From Ulva prolifera (Eukaryota; Chlorophyta; Ulvophyceae; Ulvales; Ulvaceae), in assembly GCA_023078555.1 (NCBI GenBank), contig CM041196.1, forward strand, positions 9,194,985 through 9,258,984: a DNA stretch of 64,000 nucleotides, read 5' to 3'. The position numbers and the translations under genes are program-made. Below the pieces are notes generated by a model that saw nothing but the letters and a program-made list of their open reading frames with translations, made no database searches and was not told the DNA's origin. Of this stretch, positions 1 to 12,100 are shown in pieces (the first letter of the stretch is position 1; every line of letters begins with the position of its first letter).

Positions 1-127
1 TGAACAGCTGCCGCTGGGGGCGAGATTGAGGTTGTGTGCCCCCATGGCCAGCAAAACGAAGTCATGCTTCTTTCTTGCACACAGCGCCCCCATAGCCACA
101 TCGCGCATCTACTGCCACTCCTCCTGA

Positions 128-3100
128 CACACTGCCACGGCTTTATACGTCAGCCCGGACGCGCGCACCGCGTATGCCCCCGTCATGCCCGCAGTGATGG
201 GCGCCTGTGCATGTGCAGACCCGGCCGCGGCCAAGCCTCGCCTCACGCACCTGAATGTCCGCACACCTTTTGCGGACCCGGCACAGGTGCCGGACTCGAT
301 GCCCCCCTCCTCCACCACCGCCGTATCCCCCCGCGCCTCCCACGACGGCTCCACAGCCTCCCGCCATGAGCTGAGCGCCACCGGCTCCGCATCCTACGGT
401 ACCCCCGTAGCCACCCCGTCGGTCGGCCAGTCCTGGATGTCCGCCAACTCGACCTTCGTGACTCCAAACTCCCTCGCTTCGGCGGTGTCCGGCGCATCTT
501 TCATGTCTGCCGCGGACACCCTCCCCGGCCACAGTCTCCACCACAGCGTCGCCGCCAACCCTGAGGCGAGCTCTGCCTTTCTTCCCTCAGCCGTGCTGCC
601 GCACACGCCGCGCCTCGGGCCCCCTCCTGGCAGTCCCCCAGCCTGGCAGGGGCCGAGGGAGGCCGAGCCTGCGGTGGTGATCGAGGTGGATGACTTCAGC
701 GTGCACAGCGTGCACAGCGCTGCTGGTGGGCCAGGGGGCAGCGTGACTGTGCACATTCAGGATGTCGCAGCGTGGGAGGCCGGGGCGGTGCGCGACGGAG
801 AGGAGCACGCTGGGGGCAGCCCGGCTCGCGGCCCCACCGGGGTCTTCAGCCGGCCCCGCGGCCCGCAGATCCTCCACAGCGCGGCGGCGGCTGCGGCCAC
901 CACCGCTGGCGGGGCGTGGCCGCCCTCGTCGGCCCGCGGCCCCGGCAGCGTCGCCATGCACCCGCGCTGCGGTCCCGGCGTGCTGCCGCTCACCCCGAGC
1001 ATCGTCGGCTCGGACCGCGGCCACTCGGCTGCCCTCCCCGGGCAGCCGGCCACGCCGTCGCCGTTCCGGTTGCCGCAGATCCGCTCCCGGCCAGGTTCCG
1101 GAACGCTCCCGCGCAACGACAGCTTGCCACGTTCGGCGCGCCGCTCCAGCCACCTCAGCCGCTGTTCGTCCCTCTCTTTACTACACGTCCAGTCTCGGCC
1201 TTCTCCGTTCACCTCCTCAGCGCCGTTCGACGCTCCACAGTATGGCCCTCCGCCGCTCGTGTCCATCACATCACGCGTGGCGCCCATGCGTACTGATGTC
1301 GACGTGACCCCGCTGACCGTCACCGTCACGCCCCGGCTGATTCAGTTCGCTGTCAGCTGCGGAAAGCCGTTTGAGAAGCTGCTGCCTGCGGCGCCGCCGG
1401 CGACGGCGCTGCAGCTGCCCGCGGCAAGCGCACTGGTGGCGGCCGCTGACGCTGCTGTCGACGCTGCACTGCCGGCACAGACGCTATCGCTGCGTATGCA
1501 CGGGGTAGCTGTGGGTGTACTTCTGCCGTCCCCAGGCGAGACCACCGACTCGCAATCCGAGGTTGTTGCGACTGTGTCGGTGGATGAAGTCAGATGCGAG
1601 CTCGGCTCCATCTCTGACCCGCACCGGATCTCACGGCTGCTTGAGGATCTGCGGACTGCTCATGCATTTGAAGAGGAGCGCGAAGCGCCCAGCGGCGGCC
1701 AGAGACGGCGTGCCGCACTGCCGCTGGGGGTTGACTCCGCTGCGGCAGGGGGGCTGGCGGGGGAGCTCTGGCAGCATGCAGGGGCCGCCAGCGCTGTCCG
1801 GCTGCCGGCTGCGGCGCTCGCGGCGGCGCTGACGGTGCCAATGCATGCGAGGGTGGCTGAGGTGGCTCTGGGGATGCATGAGCGCTGGTCCGGGTCGGGC
1901 TACGAGGAGGCGGGGGACTGGGACATGCCGGACGGCATGCATGACGCGGCTGACGCAGCGCCGCTGCTGACTATCGCTGCTGCGGACGCCACCGTATGCA
2001 TGCCCTCCGCACAGTTTGCACCCGCAGACGCTGATGGTGAGGTGGTCACAGCGCGGGCAACAATCACGCATGACGATGTGAGGAGGGGCCAACGTGCGAT
2101 GGAAGCTAGCGAGAAGTTGGCTTCCGACATCGAGCTTTGCAGTGGCGGCCACGCCAGTGCTGCCAGGAGTGTGCCGTGGCTTCAGGTGCACGGCGCGCTC
2201 CAAGATGTCTGGGTGCGAGTAGCAGGGACATGCATGGAGCAGGCCTGTCTAGATGCCACCCTAGCCACCGCCAGCTGTTCATACAGCACGCCACCCCCCG
2301 ACAGCTACAGCGGAGGCGGCGTAAATACCGCAGTTCCGTCAGATGCATGGGCGGCATGCAGTGTCAACGTGAGCGACTTTAGCGTGGCGCAGGTGGGCGG
2401 GAAGCTCGACTCTGTGCTGCCTGCGATCACGCCGTTTGTGCCGGGTGGAATCCGGATGGCCACGCTGCGTGCTGTGCGTGTGCATGCAGCGGTGGACCCC
2501 ATGTCCGGGGCACCCCAGCAGCTTGCTGGTGAGGCGTGCGGGTTGCAGGTGATGGCAGACCCACCTGTAGCCACACAGTCAGGGTTCTGGGATTCTGCGG
2601 CTGGAACATCCGTGAGCGTGATTGGCGCTACGGGAGAAGGCTTTGCTCGCCCGTCCGGGCATGATGACGGCTCTGCCCACAGACCGTGGCCGGGGGTGGT
2701 GGCACAAGAGTCCTTGCTCAGGGTTGCGTTTGTGGCGGCAGACGGCGCTGACGTTCCAGCCGTGATCAATGTGCTTGTCCGCAATGCCTGCGTCAGCACC
2801 CTCTTCATCTCCGAGATCATCACCCTCGTGCAGTCGAACAGTGCGCCGTCGGATGGGGGCGAACAGTCAGGCAGTCCCCCGGACGACCATGACCCGGAGC
2901 CATCTGAGAAGAGCCACACAGCGGTTCCATGCATTTGTGTAGAGATCGTGGGATGTGAGCTGGCCGCGCCGGCACCGCCAGGGCGGCCGGCGCGTGGCGG
3001 TGAGGGGCCGGCCGGCGGTGCGGCGCTGCGCATCGGGCGCACCCGGGTGGTCCTGCATGGAGGGTGGCTACAGGTCAAACAGGCCGCGGCGGTGGCGTCT

Positions 3101-3194
3101 CTGACGGTGATGCAGCGGAGTGTGCGGCAGGCAGACTGGCTAAAGAGCGTGCCTTCGGAGCAGCTGCGGCAGGGCATGCAAATCGGGCTCGGAG
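128..3194 (+). CDS. VPS13-like exon 1 of window (partial)
   Basis: An open frame runs from just after a stop at 125-127 to a GGAG/GTGCGT donor after 3194 (phase 1). The true 5' border is unknown because no convincing acceptor was found; a start at 185 would be an arbitrary Met. The encoded protein is Ser/Pro/Ala-rich at first, then beta-strand-like with VPS13-type phrases such as VVATVSVDEVRCEL. It ends in a helix-like stretch (LKSVPSEQLRQGMQIG) that continues into the next exon. Confidence 0.6.
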
Positions 3195-6100
3195 GTGCGT
3201 GCTGTGCTGCTTACTGTGTGTTGTGTGCTGGTCGTCCTCCGAGCGGACACGACTGGGCACTAGCGATGCATGTGTGTCTTTGCTAGATTGTCGTGACTGC
3301 TGGTCTCTGGCGACGGATGCCATGGCAACCTGGTGTCGCTAGGTGCCCACCAGTTGTGCCTGGGCTGCTGCGTGTTGCGATTAAGGGGGCCCGTCAACAA
3401 ACATGTGTGGCCACCAGCGTTGCGTGGTATCTCTGAGAGCTCCGCACGGGCAGTGCTGCGCGTCTTGCTGCCATCGTGGTCCGTACGTAGTCAGCATCTT
3501 CTCAGCTACCATTAGATCGCCATGAGCAATGCGCTTCCCGTATTTCTGCGGGGCTCCACAAGGTGTCGCCTGCTCTGCGCTCTGCTGTGCTCTCCTCTCT
3601 GATGAGACCGTCCCGACAGAACCTCTGGCCATGGCGTCGGTGTGGCTGTTCTTGTAGCCTGCACCACCCTCCACATCAAGCTGATGCATATCCCGCTGTG
3701 CCATCGAAGCGCCAGCCCCGCATGGTTCTGTGGTTGCAGGTGCCGTCCCCGCAGACCACTCGGCAGTCCGCGGTTCATTCGGGCTTTCTTTGCATAGCGA
3801 AGTGTTCGCGAGCGCCACCTCCAGCCACCTCCCCCCCTCGCCAGCCGCAGCCCTCTCCACAGCTTTCTCTTCAGCCCGCTCCACCATCTTCTCCTCGGCC
3901 CTCTCGGCATTGCCATCTTGCCGCCTCTCTGTGGCGAGCGCACAAGCTGACTCCCTCCCAGTGGCGGCGGAAGCACCGGTAGCCATCCTCCTGACGGAAG
4001 ATCTGAGACTCGAAGTTCCGGCATCGCACCGCGGTCCCACGCTGCCTCCTACCTTGGGCATTTCCGATGCATCTTCGGGGCCGGCATCGACCGACCCCTG
4101 TGGAGATGGCCTGTCCTCAACCGCTCTCCTGTCGGCGTTGTCCGTGACGGTTGGTGCCAGCACGGAACGCTCATGCATTGACGTGGACGCTTCGGCATCT
4201 GGCCTTCATGCTGCGCTGTCTGCAGAGCAGGTCCAGGCTGTTGTATGCATGGTGCACATGCACGCCGCCAAGGCACAGCCTGCAGATGGAGGGCGTAATG
4301 CCGCTGGTGTGGGGTGCATGAGGCCGCCGGGTGGGGGTCCCGTGAGGGCGATTGCGATTGACGCGAGCAACTTTGACGGAGCTGCGTCAGATGATGACGA
4401 GGACGCCGCAGCGGCAGCGGAGGTCCCAGGGGAGGGCCTGGCAGGCACCATGTTCAGCGTTTCTATCAACGCGTGCAGCTTTCTGCAGCAGGTGTGCTGT
4501 CAGCAGGTCCTCACAAATGCGTTTGTACCTCGCGCCTCTTCTACACATCGTGCACTGATGCTCTGACTGTGCTGTCACTTGGCCTGGCAGTAGCCGTGCA
4601 GGACTGCGTAGTCTGGACATGGGCAACCAACACACACATGAGTGTTTGCTCGGAGAGCAGCAATGCGCCCACGTGGTGTAACGCACGTGATGCATGCAGG
4701 TGCTCCAGCGCAGCATGCGCTTTGCAGTCGGCCCCTGCTCGCTCGCCCTGTGCGCACAACCCTGCCGGCCCCTCTCCTCCGCCCCCTCTGCTGCTGCGAC
4801 CCAGACCACGCTGGTGCTCGACGCCCGCGGCATGCATGGGTCCGTGTGCCCCGCACCGGCACCCGGCGGCCGCCCGACCGCCACCATCGGCCTCGAGCCG
4901 ATCGCCGTTCGCCTCGTCACCGCCGATGCCCCTCCATCGCCTTCCTCCACCTGCGGCCCCTCCGTCAGCATCGCTGCAGAGGCAGTCTCGACTTCCACGT
5001 CCATGCTGTCAGTATTCAGCGGTAGCATGCCGCGAGCCAGCCGCGGGGAAGATGCGGAGGCTGCGCAGCACAGCGCGCTCGTCGCGCAGCTCTGCAGCGC
5101 GGCCGTCAATGCGGCGCCGGAAGCCGCCGCAACTCTCGCCGCAGCCGCCGCGTTTGGCGGGCTTGGGTCCGCACTCGATGTGTCGGCCAGACCGGGCGAG
5201 GCCGTGGCTGTGACGGTGGAAGTCGACGTGGCCACAGGTGCAAGTGGTCAGCGCATGCATGTTGACGTGGCTTTGCAGCCGGCAATGCTTGTGGTGGACG
5301 TGGCACACCTGCCCCCTGCGCTGAGCGTGCTCTCGCGCATTCTCCCGCCTGTTACAGGTGGCGGCGGCGGCAGCAGCGCCAGCGTGTCCACAGGTGCCGT
5401 CCAAACCGCACCTGCTGCACCGCCCATGCTGCGTGCTGTGCACCACACCGGCCCACGCCACACCGAACCGCCGTCTGCTGTGGAAGCGGCGGGTACGGCA
5501 GTCTCGGCTGCTTTGACTGCCAGCGCGCTGTCCATTGCCCTCGTCCAGCCCGTGGTGGACGGCGGCGACAGTAGCGTGGCGGTCGTGGCGCATGCATGCA
5601 TGAACGCCACGGCAAACATCCACGAGGCTTCGTCGCGGTGCACTGCCAGCCTGACGCAGGCAGCGGTATACGCCGCTCCGTGTGCAGCATGCCCTCGGGT
5701 GTGCGGCGGCGCAGCGCCACTGAGTCTGCGGCCGGTGTCGTGTGTCGCAGAGGTGTCCGGGGCCAGCGTCTCAGCAGCCGCTGCTGCAGCGCAGCACCCG
5801 CAGCAGGCGCAGCATGCACCTGAAGGCAATCGCGCGGACAGCCGCATCGTTTCAAGCATTCCCGGGGGGCCGCACGGATCATGCGTGCGAGTTGGGGTCG
5901 ATGTTGATGCTGTGAAGTTTGCGGTCGGCGCGGAGGACGTGGCGGTGGCGCAGCAGCTCATGCATGCGCTCCACGGCGCTGCGATGTTCGACTCGAGTGG
6001 AAGTGGCTACGAGGGCCCCCATAGCACCTGCTCGACCGGTGCCCCCCCAGCCAGCCAGCAGCCCTCCATGTCGGCCTCCCTCCCGATGCCCACCGCCACA

Positions 6101-9100
6101 CGCGGATCACACGACAGCTCGCTCGAAACCCCACCCGACAGCAGCTGGCGCCCGCCCTCGAAGACACTTGTGGACACCATCGTCGACAGCACCTCCGCCG
6201 CGCTGTGCACGCTGCGTGCTGCGGCCCACTGGACACTGGACTGCTCCGTCCGTGCTGTCGAGGCGGCGCTGATACAACGCCATGCAGTTGGCGGGTGCGC
6301 GTGCACGACGCATGGCGCACACGCATTGCCGTGCGAGCTGCATGCGGCTGACCTCAGCCGCGCGGGGCTCGTCGTCACGCCGCTGCTGGCGCTCTCGCTG
6401 CGGCCGCATGGGCAGCGGCGGACGGTGGCGGTGGTTGCGTCGACGTCGGGGGTATGTGCGGAGGTGGCTGTCGCCCTCGAGGCCAGGGTTCTGAACACCC
6501 TGTGCCAGCAGTGGGACGTGCTGCTGGAGGAGTGGCCGCTCGTGCTGCGTGCTGGGATGCAGCTCAATACAGGCGCTCCAGCCCTCGGGGTGCGTCGCTG
6601 CTTCCCTTTGTGTAGTGGTGCCGGCTCCGTTGCGCTGTCACTTATTAAACCAAACAAGAGCAAGTCAATAGCAGAAGCTTGAGCGAGCCGGTGTCTACGC
6701 TGACCATGCATGCACACAAATCCCCCGCCCGCGGTGTTGTTCCATTGCCGTACTTGCACCCGGCCCGGCTGGACCCTTGCAGCATTGAGTCCTCCTCAGG
6801 CTAGCGGCAGCGTGGCTTCTGATCCTCCACATGCCGATGCAGAAGCAGCTCGGCGGCAGCAGGACGTACAACACGCACGCCCACCTCGCCTCGGAGCACC
6901 TTCTCGCCACCTCCGCCTCCGACGCCTTCATCCCCGCCCTCCGCGCCGCAGCAGAGATCCTCCACTTCTCAACTTCCAGCGCGCCTGCTGCCGCCGCCGC
7001 CAAACGCGCCCGCGCTGCTGCCTCTCCGATGGATGTCTCGCTGACACCTGCTGCTAGTGTCCTCTCAGCCGCCTTACCTACGGCCGAAAGGCAGGGTGAG
7101 GGTGGTGGGCCGGCGGAGGCTGCGCGGCGGGCACTGTGGGAGGAGGCATGCTTCGTCAGGGTGCTCAGCGCGGCTGCCGTGGACGCGTTCGAGCGCCCCC
7201 TCGTCATCCGCAACTCCACAGGTGCGCGGATGAGGCCCGACATGCATATGCCTATGCCGGCTTCTTCTTATCATAAGTATCATAAGTATTGTATTCAGCA
7301 TCACTGTATGTATCTATCTATGTATCCGTTGTCCGGCGGCTGCTCCATTCCGGCCTCGCCTCCGCGTCGGGGCCTCGGCGTCGGCTTCGCGTCTGTGCAT
7401 CTGCGTCCAGAAACCCCGCGACGCAGGTCGCTTCGCGTTCGCGTCGTGCCTCTGCGGCGCTGTAGGACGTCGAAGTTGCGCTGCACCTCTGGCCACGCGC
7501 CTTTCAGCGGCGCTCCGCCACGGATGCGGCCGCTTCTGGCGCAGCCGAGGCATCGCATATTCTAATTAATTTATATACTTCATATCTATTGCATCAGAAA
7601 CGAATTGCATCGAGCTTCGAGCATGCCGCATCGGGCAGCAGAGCGCTGCACCTCTGGCCACGCTGGCTGCAGCGCTCCGCCACGGATGCGACCGCTTCGG
7701 AGCCAGCCGAGGCATCACAGAACTTAAATGTAGCATTTGCATTGTTTTCAGGGTGTCAGGCATCACTTGCATCGGCTTCAAGCATCAATCTTCTCAAGCG
7801 TCGAGGACCGACAGGCCCCCCTTCGGGCCACGTCTACTGGCTATCGAGCTTTTCAGCGGCGCTCCGCCACGGACGCGGCCGCTTCGATCACATATTCTGA
7901 TCATAACTTATGCATTATATTTACTGCGACAGAAATCGCTCGCATTGAGCGTCGAGCACCGTGCATCGAGCAGCAGAGCGCCGCAGCTGCGATGCACCTC
8001 TGGCCACGCTTGCTGCAGCGCTCCGCCTGCATCGAGCTTCATGCTTCAGCTTCGAGTATCAAAGCGCAAGAGCCCCCCGAAGGGGGGCTCGTCGCTTGTC
8101 TATCTATGTATCCGTTGTCCGGCGGCTGCTCCATTCCGGCGTCGCCTCCGCGTTGGGGCCTCGGCGTCGGCTTCGCGTCTGTGCATCTGCGTCCAGAAAC
8201 CCCGCGACGCAGGTCGCTTCGCGTTCGCGTCGTGCCTCTGCGGCGCTGTAGGACGTCGAAGTTGCGCTGCACCTCTGGCCACGCGCCTTTCAGCGGCGCT
8301 CCGCCACGGATGCGGCCGCTTCTGGCGCAGCCGAGGCATCGCATATTCTAATTAATTTATATACTTCATATCTATTGCATCAGAAACGAATTGCATCGAG
8401 CTTCGAGCATGCCGCATCGGGCAGCAGAGCGCTGCACCTCTGGCCACGCTGGCTGCAGCGCTCCGCCACGGATGCGACCGCTTCGGAGCCAGCCGAGGCA
8501 TCACAGAACTTAAATGTAGCATTTGCATTGTTTTCAGGGTGTCAGGCATCACTTGCATCGGCTTCAAGCATCAATCTTCTCAAGCGTCGAGGACCGACAG
8601 GCCCCCCTTCGGGCCACGTCTACTGGCTATCGAGCTTTTCAGCGGCGCTCCGCCACGGACGCGGCCGCTTCGATCACATATTCTGATCATAACTTATGCA
8701 TTATATTTACTGCGACAGAAATCGCTCGCATTGAGCGTCGAGCACCGTGCATCGAGCAGCAGAGCGCCGCAGCTGCGATGCACCTCTGGCCACGCTTGCT
8801 GCAGCGCTCCGCCTGCATCGAGCTTCATGCTTCAGCTTCGAGTATCAAAGCGCAAGAGCCCCCCGAAGGGGGGCTCGTCGCTTGTCTATCTATGTATCCG
8901 TTGTCCGGCGGCTGCTCCATTCCGGCGTCGCCTCCGCGTTGGGGCCTCGGCGTCGGCTTCGCGTCTGTGCATCTGCGTCCAGAAACCCCGCGACGCAGGT
9001 CGCTTCGCGTTCGCGTCGTGCCTCTGCGGCGCTGTAGGACGTCGAAGTTGCGCTGCACCTCTGGCCACGCGCCTTTCAGCGGCGCTCCGCCACGGATTCG

Positions 9101-12100
9101 GCCGCTTCTGGCGCAGCCGAGGCATCGCATATTCTAATTAAATTATATACTTCATATCTAATGCATCAGAAACGATTCGCATCGAGCTTCGAGCATGACG
9201 CATCGGGCAGCAGAGCGCTGCACCTCTGGTCACGCTGGCTGCAGCGCTCCGCCACGGACGCGGCCGCTTCGGAGCCAGCCGAGGCGTCACAGCACTTATG
9301 TGTAGCATTTGCATTGTTTTCAGCGTGTCGGGCATCGCTTGCGTCGGCTTCAAGCATCACGTTTTTCAAGCGTCACAGCCTGGCAGGCCCCCCTTCGGGC
9401 CCCCCTTCGGGCCACGTGTACTGGCTGTTGAGCTTTTCAGCGGCGCTCCGCCAAGGATGCGGGCGCTTCGAGCCCTGCTGAAATATCACATATTCTAATC
9501 GTAACTTATGCATTATATTTACCGCGACAGATACCGATTGCATTGAGCGTCGAGCACCGTGCATCGAGCAGCAGGGCGCCGCAGCTGCGATGCACCTCTG
9601 GCCACGCTGGCTGCAGCGCTCCGGCAGCATCGAGCTTCATGCTTCAGCTTCGAGCATCAAAGCGCAAGAGCCCCCCGAAGGGGGGCTCGTCGCTTGTCTC
9701 ATTATGAGCTCTACCCCACTCTGCACCGGGGTTGCATGCCCACTGTGGTGGCTGCGCTTTTCTCGACTTGGAATGTGGAGACATCGTGTCCTCAATCAGT
9801 TATTCCACAGCCAATACAGTATATTATCTCCTCGCTGGATCTACTGTTGAACCGTGCCACGCTGCGCTGTGTGATCTCATTGTGCCGTGCACGGTCGGTC
9901 GTATGCATGTCCACTGTGGCCACCAGGCTCTCCAGCACGCAGCAGCAGTCCTCGCAGTGCTCCTCAGCAGGTCATGCATGCAGGCCTGGCACTGTCCGTC
10001 GCGGTCGTGCCGCTCACAGCGTGGCCGCTCCCGCCGACTGCATACATCCCCGCCACGGCAGTCCGCGAAGACAAGGGCCCCGCCTCCCCCTTCCAGCCTC
10101 TCCACCTTCCGCCCTCCGCAGCACATGTCATGCTGTCCGCCCGCGACCTGTTCTCCCCTGCCAATGGTGCAGCAGACCTCGCAGGCATAGACCGCAGCTG
10201 TTTTGGTGTCAGCCTCTCGCTGTCCGTTCCCCCGGGCTCCCTCGTGCCAGCCGTGGGGGGCCGGGCGGCTGGGAACCGCGGCACCCTTACAGCGCAATTC
10301 CTTCCATTCCGATGCTTCCCATTGACACAGACGGCGTCCCGCTCTGAAGCTGTCGCAGTGCTCCGCAGTGACGGCACGCGTGCTCAGGTCACGCTGTGTG
10401 CTGTGGCGAGGGTCGGCGCCGCGGTGTGCCCGGAGATCGGCATTCACGCATGCGTGCGCGTGCGGAACATGCTGGACTCCACGCTGCTGGTGAGGCCGTG
10501 CCGAGCTGACCCCCGCGTGAGCGCTGGAGGCCACAGCACGCAGCAGGGGAGGCAGCCATGCGTTGCGATCCCACCCGGCGCGACCACGCACCTGCCCGCC
10601 GATTGTGTCGCCTCGCGCGGCGTACAGCTGCGTTTCGTGCATGTGACAGATCCGGGCTCTGAGCGCCAGACGGAGTCGTGGTCGCCCCGCATTCCGCTGA
10701 TGCAGACCAAGAACTCTACATCTCCGGACGCCCAGCAGGCAGCACGCGCCACGCCTGTGACCTGCGGAGCGAGCGTGATGAGTGTGCGGCAGCACGTGCT
10801 GCGTGCTGAGACCACAGCATGCGCAGCACAGCCGCTGGTGACAGACTTGCTCGTCCGGCCAGGGGTGTCCGTCATCAACACGACCCCTGTAGCCATTTCA
10901 GTCGCAGTTGCCGATGCAGAGCCATCGCCCGTTACAGTTCCACCCTTCGCGGCCAGAGGCGTCATGCTCCCCACCATCCCCCTCTTTGTGCAGCTGGAGG
11001 CAAATCTTGCGCACAACGCGGCCAGTGGCGCCGCGACCGTGTCCCCCAGCCGCCCTGCGCTCATGCATTGCCGCCATACGTCCAGCCAGGCGACATCGAC
11101 GATCGTGGCATCGCTTACGCGCATGAAGGACGCGGCATGCATTGTGCTCTCTGCGCATGCATGCGTGCTGAATCTATCTCCGGTGCCCCTCCATGCGGTC
11201 GCAGCGCGCGCGCAGCACTCGGCGGACACGGGCAGTGGAGACACTTCCGCGGTCACCGCGCCGCTGCCACTGCCCCGCCGGTTGCCTGGAAGCGTGACGG
11301 TGCGGGTAGCCACACCCAACCCCTCTCCCGGCCGTCCACGCTCAGCATCATCCGCCGCCGTTGCGACCCTCAAAGCGAGTCAGCGCACCGCGACCGTCCC
11401 AGCCCAGCCGAATTCGGCACGCGGCCTCCCCAGCATGGACGACATCGCCGCCGTGCCCGGTGGCGAAGGTGGCGCAACGGCGCCGTCACAGCCCAGCAGC
11501 CGCCCTGGCAGCGCCCGCCGCTCCACCACAGACACACATCTTGGCGATCTCGAGGCGGCAACCGCCTCCGGCTCCGCGCTGCCATCGCTCGCACAGCTTG
11601 AGCACCTGTGGCCACACATCGCGCCGACCAAGCCCCACGTGGCTGCTCCCGCCAAGGCCTCCGACACGCTGCCACGCCTCGCGGGTCTGGGGGATCTCCT
11701 GCATCGGCCACGGCGGGTGCCGCTGCGGCACCCGCCACGGTCTGCGTCGGTCCCCGCTCCTCCGCCCGAGATCAGCCTACGGCCGAGGCCGCCGCAGCGC
11801 CCCGACACGGCAGCCCCATCTCCAGCGACTGCCGCAGATCAGGCATTGCCCGAGGCGGCCGCCCAGCTGGAGCCGCTGCTGCTGGCTCTTCCACCGGAGG
11901 CAGGAGGGGCCGCAGACGGGGCCGCTCCAGCGCTGCTTCATCTCGCGCGTCTTGGCGACGCGGCTGCCGTTGCGCGCGCCCCCGCCACGCATGGGCACGT
12001 CCTCCGACTCCAAGGCCTCCGTAAGTACACCCTACCACTCACCAGCCACAGCGCGGCGGACCCAGTGGCCCGCACGCACACCCTGCACGTGCCGCTACAG

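Larger units (their letters stand above)
7222..9983 (+). other. 2.76-kb repeat-filled intron 4 of the VPS13-like gene
   Basis: It is bounded by GTGCGC at 7222 and CATGCATGCAG at 9973-9983. Nearly all of it is the 786-bp tandem array described separately. Open frames inside it recur identically in each copy and are by-products of the repeat, not genes. Confidence 0.7.

Noticed and set aside
2305-3177. 290-codon minus-strand frame
   Set aside because: Antisense shadow of the first VPS13-like exon; no motif and no flanking exons on that strand.
3381-4178. 265-codon minus-strand frame with Glu/Arg-rich repeats
   Set aside because: Lies antisense to VPS13-like exon 2, whose splice borders and phases fit the neighbouring exons; GC-rich coding DNA often gives such antisense frames.
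7313-9697. Several 70-200-codon frames recurring in the 786-bp repeat
   Set aside because: Repeated identically in each copy, present in several frames and both strands, without recognisable domains, and located inside an intron.
9824-10795. 323-codon minus-strand frame
   Set aside because: Antisense to the well-supported VAB-domain exon; composition is that of reversed GC-rich codons.
12016-12052. Possible short intron (GTAAGTACACC...CCACAG) within VPS13-like exon 5
   Set aside because: Would be under 40 bases; the reading frame is open through it, so it is kept as exon.
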